From Ctenosaura bakeri (Eukaryota > Chordata > Lepidosauria > Squamata > Iguanidae): a stretch of DNA of 64,000 nucleotides. Below the pieces are notes generated by a model. It did not search any database, had not been told where the DNA came from, and was given only the letters and a program-made list of their open reading frames with translations. Positions within the stretch are counted from its first letter, which is position 1; every line of letters begins with the position of its first letter. Below are positions 39,401-54,400 of this stretch, piece by piece. The position numbers were made by a program, and so were the translations under genes. Where the stretch lies: contig CAOLHI010001426.1 in the NCBI GenBank assembly GCA_948474755.1, positions 268,001-332,000 on the forward strand, given 5' to 3'.

Positions 39401-42400
39401 TTGGCTGGCCACCATACAAACAGAATGCTGAACTAGATAGGTGTCAGATTTCATGCAACTTGACTCATCTTGTGTTATCAAAGCCAAGTTATGGCAGAAT
39501 TATTCACCCCAGTGGTAAAGTGTTAGGACAATATGCATCATGGAACTTACTGATCCAGCATAACTGTACGCATTTTCAAGATAAATTAAACCAAAAAGGA
39601 ATCACACAATCAAGGGCACCTTGTAAGCCATTTAATACAACCCCTGGCTTGAAGCAGAACATCTAAAGCTACAGCATTCACAGCAGACACCTTAGCCCCT
39701 ACTAAAAGACCACAAAGAGCCACATTAAACAAAAAATAGGTTAAAGGTATAGTTAAAGGTATAGTTTAATCATTATCTTTATGTTCTCTTATGTGCAAAA
39801 GACCTATTCCAACAAAGGACAATGAAGTTAAACATACCACTTTTTTGATAGCTTTAATGTTGTTGGGCTTTACAGCTGAAATGCCAGATGTGTTCCCAAT
39901 TGGTTTCTCAGTAGGAAGTGGAGGAGGACTTTCTGCAACTTCATGTAAAGCTGAAAAAATATTTGTCACTTTCAACAATTATAAAACGAAGATATTAAAG
40001 GGAAATAATAATGGAATCTATCAATTAAATAGAATCAAAATGCTTGCTGGTAAGCATATATCCTTCACACTGGTTAGGACGTTTGCCTAATCCTAGGGAT
40101 ACATGCGCATCAAAAGACAAACATGAAGCAAAGCACATGTGTCTCATTGGAATAAATTTGATGACAGAAAAGTAATCCTTGCAGTTTAGTCTTTATCCAG
40201 TTGGTATGAGCATGATCCTAGATATCAGGCATCTCCAAAGCATAACTAGTCCACAATTTAAACTTTTACATCTATATTATTGCATCAAATTTATGCAGAG
40301 AATTTCTTATTATAATACATGAACTTTAATAAGAAAGACAGTAGAGACGCTGTGGAACCTTAGGGTGATATATTATTCAGAGACACTACACAGTATTCCC
40401 TTACCACTTACTGATGTTTTACAAGGAGCCTTGGGGAATTAGGTTTTATAAACAAAGATTATCCCAAGTATGTGCCAAGAGGAAATAGTTTTCTTTTTGA
40501 AGAATCATTCTCTTCTGCTTCAGTTTGTACTCAAGCCTTAATATACACAATGCTGATTATATCAATACTGAAAATTTAGAGATTAATATGATAACCGTTA
40601 TTGGGGAAAACACTCCAATATGTGATAAACCTTCTTACCAAGATTTTAAACATTTAGGGAAAAGCATTTTTAAGAAAAGCATTATCTTTTAGTATTCCTT
40701 TTTATTTACGAAGTTTTTTTTAACAAAAGAATGACTAACAGGGCCTATGAGTGGTATGTGATGGGAGACATATATGGGAGGTGTTTCACAACGAATATCC
40801 ATGATTGCAGGTTGATATGTCCTATAGCTGTAGCCTTAGTGGTTCTCATTGATAATTGTCCATTTTTTTTGGATATTTATTTTGTGAAACATGAATGGCT
40901 GTATATTTTTTTTTCCTGCAGCAGATTCACTGTATCAAAAACAGTTTACAATAAAATTGATTTGTCAATGTAATACTTTCCAAAATACAGCTGAAAAAAT
41001 TATAAAACCCTGAGATATTTACCTTTTGCTGGTTTAGATGGGATTCGGATTACAGTTGGCTTCCTGGAAACTGCTGGTTGAGCTACTGGCTCTTTTGCAG
41101 GTTCATGTTTAGAAGTCAAACTGAGAAGATCTAAGAAAAACAAAATTTTGCACAATGTTTTCAACAGTAGGCGACAGAAATATATTATGGAAATAGTGTC
41201 TCATATGCTGAATTAATAAATCTAAATGACACAAATGTGAATTGCATTAATGCAGTGCTACAAACATCTTGACTGCAAAGACTTGGGGTGGTTATCCTTA
41301 TAAATGATCTTATTCTTTATGTCTGAATGTCTAATGTCCTGATCACTTATTGTTTACTTTCCCACTTGAAGTATAGCTCAGTTTAAACTTCATTGCTTTT
41401 ATTTTTGTTATTCTAATCAAAAGAGCTGGATTGGTGAGAGCAACTAACAGATCTGTTACTACCAGTGAGACCTGTTGTATACTATTATCTCTCCTAACTT
41501 AGCTTAGGTTTAGTTAAAATTCCAGATAACCATTCCAAGTACAGCATTTCACACACAGCCCTTCTGTTTTCAACATTCTATGACTACCAAGACTTCTCGG
41601 ACTTCATTGAACTGTATTTTGGATGGTTTGCCATCTTGGCCAAGATCCAAAATGGTAATCAGCACCTGAAAGATTGGGACCAACCTGCAATGTATCAAAA
41701 TAATGCCCCAGCAAGTGTTCTCATCCCCAACAGCAGGTTTTTAGTGTGCATGCAGTGGCTGTAGGAGGAAGAGACATTGCTGACTTTCTCAGAAGCAGAA
41801 AATCTAGCAGAAATACATCAATGGAGACATTGTTAGGTGGTATGCATGTGTGCATGTGTGTATGTGTTTTAGTTAGGAAGCCTTCTAAAACACACACCTC
41901 TAGGTTCACACTGGAAGATATCAGAGGTATTCCCCTGTACCTACTGTTTCCCATAATTCACTGAATTATACATTAGCTCACCGGCAACCTGCAAATTCAG
42001 TTTCAACAAAATTTCATGGTAAAAATCAAAGAGGATGGCGTTCTCCGATGCTTTGCAGCTTCCCTCCACACAGCTTGCTGAATCAATCACACAAAACTAA
42101 TCATTAGAGCAATATCTTCTCTTTGAATTCCACACATAAATTGTGCAGTTATTTGAGCGAATACTTGGTATCACTATTTTGTGTAGTTAAATTAACCAAG
42201 GCTTAAGATGACCCAAGGATTTGTTAAGATAGAAATCAGTACTTCAATAGAATTTCTACTGTTGTTATCACCAATAGACCAGTAGATTTCACAAGAGTAT
42301 GCTTCATATAAAAATTGTCAAACATAATGACAGTATTTCTTGAACTGAAGAACTCTTGCTATTCTAATGTGCTGAATAATTCTCTTTCATTACCATGTAA

Positions 42401-45400
42401 TGTCACTATTCTAGTTAACACAAATTTATTTAACCTCAAACATCAATATGGTGGCAATTTCTGCTCTAACATATCCCCAGAGCCCAAACATTAGATACGA
42501 TCAACATGTTTCATTTACATTTCTAAAGACAAATATAACAGTACACAAATTATTGTCTTTATATTTATATATATAACTCATATATTGTTCATCATACATG
42601 ATCACAATGCCTCATATTATTATATGCCAGAATCCTATATCAGCTACTTAATTAAGCAAGCTCTCCTGTCCAACCCCCCCCCACCCTTATACAAAACTTA
42701 ATTCACCTACACTCCAATTACTGGCAGAATTGCTTTCCTTCACCCCACAAAGTTGATGCTCAGTTGGGGGGTATTATTATGGCAATAACGTCACAATCTT
42801 AACTAAGTAGCAATTGCAAACATGAAACAGTTGTTGTGTGTCTTCAAGTTGTTTCCAACATATGGCAACCATAAGGTGAACTTATCACAGGGCTTCCCGA
42901 GGATGCGCCCAAGGCCACCCAGTAGGTTTCCACAGCCAAGCAGAAAATCAAGCTTTGGTCTCCAGGGTTGTAGTTCAGTGCTCAAACCACTAGACCATGC
43001 CGGCTGTAATGAAACAGTTACAGATGATTGACTCTAGATAATTGCCTTCATATTCACAATTGCTGCTTAGCCACAGTTGTGACACAACTACAACACAATT
43101 GCTACCACTGTTACTACTTTATGGGGCATTACCTCCATTAGGAGAAGGTGATCCATTCTGCTGGCAATTAAAGCACAGGTAAATAACATTTCCTTTACGT
43201 TGGTGGAGGAGTTGGGCCAGAAGAGGTTACTTAGTTAAGTATATTAAATTCAGTACTTAACTAAGTAGCTGATGCAGGATTCTGGTCATAATCATCTCTA
43301 TAACAACTCTTCAAGAGGACAGATTGCATACGAGATTTCAAAGAAGAGGCCACAGTATGCATATACTGTAGTTAATTAACAGATTTAGAAAACCATGCAC
43401 TAAACAGCTACACTACATCAAGTCCAAATGTTGAGGCAATGTCTTCAGTAACTCTCAGACCCCAAGCTTTCTTCTAATAAATTCTGTAAAACTACTAAGA
43501 GAGCCAGTGTGGTGTAGTGATTTGAGCACTGGATTATGATGCTGGTAACCAGAGTTCAAACCCCATTCAACTGGTGACTTTAGGTGAGTCACACTCTCTC
43601 AGTCTCAGAGGAAGGTGAAAGCAAATCTCCCTTTGAACAAATCTAGCTGAAAAAAACCATGAAAGGTTTGCCTTACGGTCACTGTAAGTCAGAAAGGACT
43701 TGACATTACACAGCAACAACAAAACTATTATGAAAATTTATAGGAATGCTGTGTTAAATACTCAGTGTTAAATCAAGAAACCAAATCACAGGCCATTTTC
43801 TATAGACCATTTTTGAACCCTGTTTTTAAAATCAAGGTCAATTTTGCCAGCAACTGAATACCTTTGAGCCACAATGAAAAGCAAAGACAGCATCAATTTC
43901 ATATAAACTTTAGCAAGATTTTTTTTTTTGACAAAGGATAAATACTTCCCTGGGTTTTAACATATAATATCAAATAACAAATCAGGGAATTGGGAAATAT
44001 TTCAAACACTGCCAAAGGCAAAGATCAATAACTACAAAGCCTGATGGGGAACTGAAACACATTAGGGTGGATTATTACTATACTGATCACGCTTTCAGTT
44101 CTTCTATTTGAAATCTTACTAGCAATCTGACCAAGCTTTAATTCCAGATAACAGACCACTAATAAATAAAGTATAACCACCAAGCCACTTCTGGCTCCCA
44201 AGGCTGCTGCTGCACCCTGTTAGTTGCCCCATGTCCTTTCCCCACCCAGCTTTTCAGATGTGTGTGTCAGGTTTTTTTGTTCCCTTCCCCAAATGGCCAA
44301 TATCATCCCCACAAAACCTCTGGGCCAGTTCTATTGGCCATTTAGAGGCCTCTTAGGGCCCACTCACCTTTTTAAATAGAGCACAGGTCTTCTTTGTGCT
44401 TAGAACAGATGAGTCTGGGTGCAAAAGGTCCCACCAAACAGAAAAATAGCTAGTAGCTATACCTTGAGTTTTGGAAAGCACTATTAGTCATTCTAGCCAC
44501 AAAACAATTGAACAGAAAGATACCCTCTGAAACTGGGAATGTGGCCCTAGAGCCAGCCCATGGGCTACATGTGGAGACCAGGGCCATTTTTGTAGCCTTC
44601 AGGAGTCTTTTTTTTTTTTTTGCCCCTAAGTGCCTTCTATGCCACCAGAGAACAATTTAAAGCATAGGAGAGGCTTTTTTTAAAAAACAGGGAGTGACTT
44701 TTTGCCTAAAAGGCCTCTCCCGAGTCTTAAATGGCCCAGGCATACCTTTAAAATATGGTGAAAATGTCCCCCATCCCTTAGAGATGGTTTAGTGGCATTT
44801 GGGGACAAAATCTTTTAAAAAAATTTTGTTTGTGGAAGTAGAGTCCTCCAAGGTCTTTGAGGGGGCCACCCTCCCAAGTTGCCCACTCCTGCCCTAGAGG
44901 GTGCCATGGGGGACAATGCAGCTCTGCCACACCTGCCAGTCGCCTACCCCACTACAAACACACTCCTGTATAGGCCACAGTTGAATAAACACTGACCTCC
45001 CTTTGATACATTTTCCATACATAGTTATGTCACTATAAAAGCACGCCCATTTGTTTTATATAGTCTGTAAGAATTACAAATTGTACAAGTCCTTTTCTCT
45101 TTTTTAAATCTCACCTGATTCTGACTGTGTAAGTTCTTGAAGAGTCCCAACTGAGTTAACAGGTAAAACATCATCATCAAAGCTGATCAGATCTCCTTCT
45201 TCAGATGGGGTCTTCTGCACTGGGGCGGTTGAGGGGCCACTTGCAGGGGTCTCCACCAGGGATCTGAAGGCACTTGTCTGAGCAGCTATGGAAAGCCTGG
45301 GAGTAGCACTTACTGGTTTTAGTGGAAGTAGAGGAGGAACAGGACTTTCAAAAGAGACAGATTTCTTGGGAACAAGTGGTCTAGGAATAGGGATAGGAGA

Positions 45401-48400
45401 CTTTCTCTGCCCTTCAATATTCTCTGAAGCTGGTCTGCTCCCTGAATTGACCAGCCCATTGCTGCTGCTTTTTACAATGACAGATTTGGGTTTCTTTGGC
45501 AACTCAGGCTTGGTTATGATGTTGCTCTCAGTGTCCTGAAGTGGAAGGGGCCTCTCCTGGGAAACTGACTTTAGTTTGGTTTCTGTCCATGAATCCCATT
45601 CACCTGAAGCTCTGTTAGTCGCCGGCTTTGGTGCCACTACAGGTTTTTTTGCACTCACTATAGGTTTGGGGCCTGAACGTGGAGATACTTCTGGTTTCTT
45701 TGCTAATCCTGAAGTTTCTGCACTAGTTTGCATTTCAAAAGCTTTAATGCGTGATACTATACTACTTTGGCTCTTGTCTGTATCCATATTTTCCATCACC
45801 ATGTGACTGTCCCAAAAGTTGTCATCTAGTAGTGAGACCAAGTTAACTGAGGGTGTATCCTTTTCAGTCCCTGGCCGCCTTGTTTCTACTTGATTGCCTT
45901 GTGTATTGTTTTGAATATCTCTGACAATAGGTTTCAGATTGCCTTTCGATCTTGGTTTTGGCACAGGATATTTCACAGCATTAGGCTTCTCCCGACATGG
46001 TTGGTCTTCCAAGTCAACTAAGAGTTCTGCACTTATGGAATGATTGCTATTCAGCAGAGATGAGGAAGGTCTAGGTGGCTTGCGAGGAATTTGCACTGCT
46101 ATTAAAAAAAAAAATTTCAAAACATGTTTTTCTTAAGATTGCAATATTTAATTCATTACTAAGTTATACTAATCAATTTTTTTATTAAGTAACTAAAAGT
46201 TCCTCCCTCCAATTAATCACAGAAGTGTGGCATCAGAGATCATATAGTCCAATCTTCTGCTCAATGCAGGATCTGCAGTCAAGGAAAAGTTTTTTTTTTA
46301 AATGATTTTTAACACAGGAGCTGATTTAAAAAAAAGGAGACCTCAAGCATCAGCTAAAAAGCACTCCCCATTTTCTCCCTCATGTAGAAAGAAATAAGAT
46401 GTCTAAGATAATACTTGTTTTCACATATGCATTTCATAAAAACAAAGAACATACACTCCAATTTGTGCTGAAGGGGTTGCCAAGAAATTGGCTCCTACTT
46501 TCACATGTTGTGGGAATGTGAAAGTGTAGTGAAATTCTGGAGGTTAGTTTTTACAGAAATAAATAAAATAACTAATCAAAATAGACAGTTAGTTCCTAAG
46601 TTAGCCTTATTATCAATATTTGATAAGGAACAAAGTAAGTGGCCAACAAAAGAACTAATTTGCATTTTATAATCTGCACCAAGGCTAAGGATAGCCAAGA
46701 ATTGGAAAATAAAGCAAGACTTTTCATTTACATGAATGGTATAAAGAAGTATGGGATATAGCTATTAATGATAAATTGACTTGTAATATTAAAGTAAAGA
46801 AGGGAGGAATTAAAAAGAGATATTTTTATAGATATTTGGGCTGAATTTATTGATTATATGTTAATAAAGGGGAAAGGAAGTAAACCAACAGAAGAATCAT
46901 TACAATTCTGGAAGGGGAATGGAACCACATGAATGGAATAGAAGTGGTTATGTCTCTACTGGTCCCGGTAGTGGGGAGCACTTAGGATTTAATTATAGAG
47001 TAGATTGAGTTTAAGAATTTATGGGTATAAGCAGTTTGTAAGTTTATGTTTATTATGTATTATATATTGTGTTGTGTGTTAAGCATTGTTATGTATTGTT
47101 ATGCAAGTTTAAATAATTAATAATAATTATAAAAAAATACAACAAAGAACATACACATTTCCCTTCAGAACTACTATTTTTACTCATATTTAAATTTAAT
47201 TCAGAACTTGGAATTAACACGTTTACAAGTCAAGTAGTTGCCTGTAATTATTACTGGGGGAGAGGGGCTGAGTGTACAATGAATCTAATGAGTAGGGATG
47301 ACATTGATTTGTGTATGTGTGAAGAATAACATTTTCTAGTTAAGGGGTTTTGAGGGACATTTAGAGACATTTTGAGCAGAATCAACCAGGTTTTACCTCT
47401 TTCTCATTAATAACAACTTTTAAAAAGAAGGAATACAAAGGCAGCAATTAATGTAGCAAATCAGTAGAAAAAATTCTATAATGTTAACAGCAATACTTTG
47501 AAGAGGGAACTTACATAAGAGTTATTTTTTCAAAGTAACATTCCAGACTCCAGCTTAAGCAAGCAACTAAATAAACAAAATTATAAGATCAATCTGTTAA
47601 GATAACTTTAACTGAGTAACAGCCTTAATTAGGCTCCACCTTTACTAAGTACATTTTCTTAGTTACTTTTTTCTTCTTACATCATCTCAACCAGTTATGG
47701 GAACATTAGATTTCAATTAAAACATTTGTGTAGACAAGTGGTTCTTAACCTGGAGTCCAGGGAACTTGAAGTCTGTGGAGCTCTCACAGGTGGGTCTGTG
47801 AAGCCCTACATGTTGAACAGCAAAAGCAGCAGCAGCAACACGGGGGTACGGATGCGGAAACTGCTCCCTTCTTTGCAAATGAGGGAGCAGTTTAGGTGTC
47901 CATACATGCCTACTTTCATGCCACTCTCATTAGGGATGCAGTAACAAGGGGTGTGGGCGTCAAGGGACACGAAGCCTTTAATAAATAAATAAATGTTTGA
48001 ATATTTAAATAAATACTTGAGTTAAGTCTTGGGGATCCCTGGCAACAAATTATATTTACAGGGGGTCCCCGGTAAAGAAAAGGTTAAGAATCACTCATGT
48101 AGACAAGGTTTTGGGTGATGCTTTAAAACATGAATCTGCATGAATCAGTCCCATCATACTATTCTTGGAAAGTTTCACGCACAGGGGACAGACAGCATAC
48201 AACAGCTGTACCCATGTGTACCTGTGTGACTATGTTTCAGACAACAAAGTACCTATTACTTTCAGGAATTGGATACTGGCAAACAATAATTACAAAGCAT
48301 TGTTTTATTTCCCATTTCTTACACTGGCAAAAAAACTAGAAAGCAAATCCAGAAATCAGGTGATTGCTGCACTACCTAGAGATCTTTACTTCAACAGAAT

Positions 48401-51400
48401 ATTGCTCATTATCACACTAACATAAAAACAAAAAACAAAAGAACCATAAAATTTTAAATGATCAGGCAACATATGAAGACTTTTTGATGGAAAAATGGGG
48501 TGAATGAAATCAATAAGTATATGCATGTAATCCTTATCAAGGACTAGAATTAGTGATAGACAGATGTCTATTTCTAGTCTGTGTGACTTCAGCATGTATC
48601 CATAAATGTGTTGATGCTCCTTCCTGCTTCCTTATGTTTTTTAAAACCTGGAAGTTTGGCTACTATGAATGTGCATTTATTTTCACAAAATAAGCATTTT
48701 TAGGTAATTTTCAACTTAAAGTACTCATTTTCACATGCATTTTGGTTCCTTTTTCAGTCCAGAAATGCATCACAAAACTCAGAGAAGTGTAAAAACTGAA
48801 GGATAACTGGATTTCACTGTGTATTAAGCCTGAGAAGTGTGATTGGTTTAAATCATGAACCAAACAAATTCTTTGATTTGGAATCAAAATTTCTATTAGG
48901 TTATCTCAACCAGAAACATGTATCTGCAAATCTGTGTTTTTCTGCCATACTATTCAGTTGCTCTCTCTTTTTTATAAACAGTTGAACATTTACTCTTGGG
49001 TACCATGATATACTGGAGGTGATGGACAAGAAAGATAATAAATGCCTATAACAAGGGCAATTGCACTTGGGTTAATTCTCCACCCTCTATCAGCAGCATT
49101 CCTCTAGGACAAAAAATGTTTTATTTTCCATTTATACCTTCTTCAAACTGGCAACCGGAAGCGACAATGTACCACTTCTCTCATCATTCTGAAGGAGAAG
49201 TGGAGGGAAAACAAGATATTTAAGAGAGGCTGGGAGTTATGGCGGGGGGCAAGATTTGGGAAAGAAGTTTTGTGTGTTTGTAGGCATTTGGGATGGCTTT
49301 GGGTTTGATTTCATGCAATTTTCACCCAAAAATAGTGCAGAAAAATTTACAGCTCCGGGAGCTTTGCAGACTGCTGGGGAGCTTCAAAAGCCATAAAAGT
49401 GGGATCCAGGGGCCACATGCAGCCTGTGGGTGACACTTCTTGACCCCTACTCTAACAGTAACAATTTTATTTCTTATTACTTACATTTTCAGGAACTTCT
49501 GAAAATCACAATTGGAATCTATTCCAGCTCTCCCAAGTTTTGCACTAAAAGAATAAGTTGTAAACCTTATGTAGTTCAAAGAGTATTCCCAGGGCAATAC
49601 TAGTGTTCATCCCATGACCCAGATAACAATCAAACAGAAACATCTTGAAGCTGCTGAGCAGTGACCATTGCTAATACAAATTCATAACACATCCATGAAA
49701 AGAACACCCTTTGTGAACCAGCACAGATTGCTTTTAATCATCATACAATTAGAATTAACAGTCATATACCTGGAGTGCTTTTGCATTCAGAAAGAGCATG
49801 CAGATTACTTTTCACATTTATCTCTGGCAAACTGCTGATTATCTCTTCTGGAAAGTCAGTCTGTGTCGAAGATGTAGCAGTATTTCTAGAATAAGCAGTG
49901 CTGGCAGCATTACTGTTGCTGGTTGTGTTGACATGTACTTGATTGATTTCTTTGATTACCTGCTCATACGAAGGAGGCTGCAAAACAAAAAGGTTATGCT
50001 GAATTATAGGAGACATAGTACATCTTTAACTGCAACACTTCTGAAAGCACAGAAATTTCTTCCATGTCCTCTGATTTCAGATAGCTAGTTATATCACCAT
50101 ATTGTATCCCCTACATTAAAATCAAACTGAAAACTATGTTTCCTCACCTCTGCTGGAACAAGCTCATTTGTTCTCCAAACAGCTTGCGTATGAGACGATT
50201 GAAACACTAGCCCTTGTTGAGGGACATGATTTACACCTGGAAACCAGGAGGCTGGCCCAAGTGGTTCAGCTGCAACTATAGTGATTTCAGGGCGTCTGAA
50301 AAGGGAAAAAAACAAGTATACACCAAGGTTATATTCTTGATTACTGAACTACTTGTAGACAGGAAAGGTAATATTGCCTGACTCATTGGATTTACCTGAT
50401 CTCTATTTATTAAACAATACTTTCTACTGTTTGCAAATCATCAGTGCCCCATTCACAGTACACAGTTGACAGCAGTATGACTCCACTTTAACTGCCACAG
50501 TTCTGTCCTATGGATTCCTGGGACTTGCAGTTTAGGGAAGGGTATGTAGAATTCTCAGTCAGAATGCTCCAGTGCTCCAACAAACTCCAAACATCAAAAT
50601 TCCAGAGGATGCAACCATGGCAGCTAAAATGGAATAATAGCACTATAACTGTATAGTGTGAATGGGTCCTAGATGTCATAGGTGTTTGCAGTATACGTTA
50701 TATTATACATTTTACTGCTACCTGTATACTCACCAAAGAAAGGCCCATTAGGGAGGGGCCTCAGACACCCCTCTCTAAACTGCAAACTCCAGGATTCCAT
50801 AGGATGTTGAAAGTGGAATAATAGCACTATAACAGGCTAGTGCGGAAATGGCCTAAATAATTCATCTCCAGGATAAGGACTGCCTTTTATTCTGAAAAAA
50901 ACTAGACTCAAGGATCATTCTCTCTGAGCAAAAGGACCGAAAAAGTAACAGAGACTCTTAACCTACACAATCGCTTTGATGTACTTGGACTTACAGACAA
51001 TGAGGAGCACTACGCAGAGGGAACAGTATGCCAACAAGAAAGAATCCAACTTCGGCAACAGGAACTAGATCAACGCTCCCAGCCTCAACAGAATGCTCAG
51101 GCAGTCCTAGTAAAACACGCTTATCGAGGAGCCCAGGGGAAGCCTCAGAAGAGGCGAGTTCTGGTTGTTGGGGACTCTTTGCTAAGAGGAACTGAAACAG
51201 CAATCTGCAAAACGGACAAGCTCAATCGAGAGGTCTGTTGTCTTCCTGGGGCCAGGATCAACCACACAACGGAGAGGCTAACCAGGCTAGTCAAACCCAC
51301 TGACTATAAGCCCCTCATTTTGGTTCATGTCGGAACCAATGACACTGCGAGGAGCAGCTTTTACCACATTGCAAAGGACTACGAGCGTATGGGGACGAAG

Positions 51401-54400
51401 CTTAAGGACCTTGGTGCGCAGGTGGTCATTTCGTCTCTCCTCCCTGTTCAAAGATACGGCGCACGTAGGGAAAGGGCAATAGTAGAGGTCAACAACTGGC
51501 TCCGCACATGGTGCCGCCAACAACGGTTTGGGTTTTTGGAACATGGCCTGAATTTCCATGACCATGGGCTTCTGGTGAGGGATGGGCTACACCTCACAAA
51601 ACTGGGCAGGAATGTTTTTGCAAACAGTCTTGCAAGGAAGATTAAGAGGTCTTTAAACTAAGATCCACTGGGAAGGGAGACAATATTATTCAGGGCAAGG
51701 ACTCAGAGAACACAGGGGGAAAAGGCCCAAATGATACTGGACAAGTAGTACAAGCGGCCAATGGCGGGAGGACTAGAAACAATAGTACAGGACTTGCAGG
51801 AAGGGCCTGGGAACTTAAGTGTCTCTACACTAATGCAAGGAGTATGGGAAACAAGCAGGATGAGCTTGTACTCCTAGTACAAGAAAATAAATACGATTTG
51901 ATAGGCATCACTGAGACCTGGTGGGATGAGTCTCATGATTGGAATATAGGAATAGAGGGGTACAGCCTATTTTGTAAAAATAGACCAAACAAGAAAGGAG
52001 GAGGAGTAGCCTTGTATGTCAAGGATGTTTTCACCTGTGAAGAGATTCAGGACTTAAACCCAGAAAGCCAGGTCGAGAGCATTTGGGTAAGAATTAAGGC
52101 AGCAAGAAACAATAGGGATATTCTGGTGGGGGTTTACTACAGACCTCCAACCCAGGCTGAGGACTTGGATGACGCCTTCCTCAACCAAATGACTGCACAT
52201 TTGAAGAGGAGAGATACAGTAATAATAGGAGAGTTCAATTACCCGGATATATGCTGGCAGTCAAACTCTGCCAAGACAGCAAGGTCCAGCAAGTTTCTTG
52301 CTTGTCTGGCAGACAACTTCATGGTCCAGAAGGTGGAAGAGGCCACAAGGGGATCAAATATTCTAGATCTGGTCTTGACCAACAGGGATGACCTTGTGAA
52401 TGAGGTAGAAGTGGTTGGATCTTTAGGGGGGAGTGACCATGCCCTGTTGGAATTTAGCATTCAGTGGGAAGGAGAAGATAAGTGTAGCCAGACACTCATC
52501 TTAGATTTTAAAAAAGCGGACTTCTGTAAACTTAGGGAGCTGCTGGCTAGAATTCCGTGGTCAGGAATAGTGAAAGGGAAAGGAGTTCAGGAAGCATGGG
52601 AGTTCCTTAAAAAGGAGATACTGAAGGCACAGTCTAAAACTGTGCCAATAAGGAGGAAAAATGGAAGGCATCTGAAGAAACCAGAATGGTTGACTAAAGA
52701 ACTCTCAGCTGAGCTAAGAGTCAAGAGAAACATGTATAGGAAATGGAAGAAGGGGGAAACCACCAAAGAAGAATTTGAGCAAGTAGCCAGGAGATATAGG
52801 GAGGAGGTCAGAAAGGCTAAAGCACAGAATGAACTTAGGCTGGCCAGAGACATTAAAAACAATAAAAAGGGCTTTTTTAAATATGTCCGCAGCAAAAGGA
52901 AAAAGAAGGAGACAGTAGGGTCGCTGCGCAGAGAAGATGGCGAACTACTCACAGGGGGGAGAGAAAAGGCAGAACTACTTAACACCTTCTTTGCCTCCGT
53001 TTTTTCCCAGAAGGATACAAGCACTCAACCTGGTGGTTGGGGAGCAGGGGAGGAAGCAGAGGAAATGAGGCACATAATAAGTAGAGAGGTGGTACAGGAA
53101 TACCTGGCCACATTGGATGAATTCAAGTCTCCAGGGCCAGATGAATTGCATCCTAGGATATTAAAAGAGCTGGCAGAGGTCATTTCGGAACCGCTTGCTA
53201 TAATTTTTGAGAAATCTTCGAGGACAGGAGAAGTTCCAGCAGACTGGAAGAGAGCAAATGTTATCCCCATCTTCAAGAAGGGAAAAAAAGAGGACCCAAA
53301 TAATTATCGCCCAGTCAGCCTGACATCAGTACCCGGAAAGATCCTGGAGCAGATCATTAAGCAGTCAGTTTCTAATCATTTAGAAAGCAATGCAGTAATC
53401 ATGAGAAGTCAACATGGATTTCTCAAAAATAAGTCATGCCAGACTAATCTTATCTCTTTTTATGACAGAGTTACTAGCTTGATAGATGAAGGGAATGCTG
53501 TGGATGCAGCATACCTTGATTTCAGTAAGGCCTTCAACAAAGTTCCCCATGACATTCTTGCAAAGAAGCTCGTAAAATGTGGGCTGGACAGGGCTACTGT
53601 TATTTGGATTTGTAATTGGTTGACCGACCGAACCCAAAGGGTGATCACGAATGGCTGCTTTTCATCCTGGAGAGAAGTGACAAGCGGGGTGCCACAGGGT
53701 TCTGTCCTAGGCCCAGTGTTGTTCAATATTTTTATCAATGACTTGGATGAAGGAATAGAGGGCATGCTCATCAAATTTGCAGATGACACCAAATTGGGAG
53801 GGGTTGCTAATACGCCAGAGGACAGGATCAAAATGACCTGGATAGACTGGAGAGCTGGGCCAGGGCGAACAAAATGAAATTCAACAGAGAGAAATGTAAG
53901 GTCCTACACTTAGGTAGAAAAAATGGAATACAGAATTATAGGATGGGGGACACGTGGCTGGACAGCAGTACGTGTGAAAGGGATCTAGGAGTGTTCATAG
54001 ACCACAAGCTGAACATGAGTCAGCAGTGTGATGCGGCAGCCAAGAAAGCCAATGCAATTCTTGGCTGCATCAACAGGAGTATGGTGTCTAGATCGAGGGA
54101 GGTACTGGTACCACTCTACTCTGCTTTGGTTAGACCCCATCTTGAATACTGTGTCCAGTTCTGGGCACCCCAATTCAAGAAGGATATTGACAAGCTGGAG
54201 CAAGTCCAGAGGAGGGCGACCAAAATGGTGACAGGCTGGAAGACATGCTCTATGAGGATAGACTTAGAGAGCTGGGTATGTTTAGTCTGCAGAAGAGGAG
54301 GTTAAGAGGGGACATGATAGCCATGTTTAAATATTTGAAGGGATGCCATGTAGAGGAAGGAGGGGGCTTGTTTTCTGCTGCTCCAGAGACCAGGACAAGG

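Noticed and set aside
45288..45806. Plus-strand open frames opposite the large SH3D19 exon
   Set aside because: Antisense shadows of a confirmed coding exon; proline-rich coding sequence often leaves the complementary frame open.
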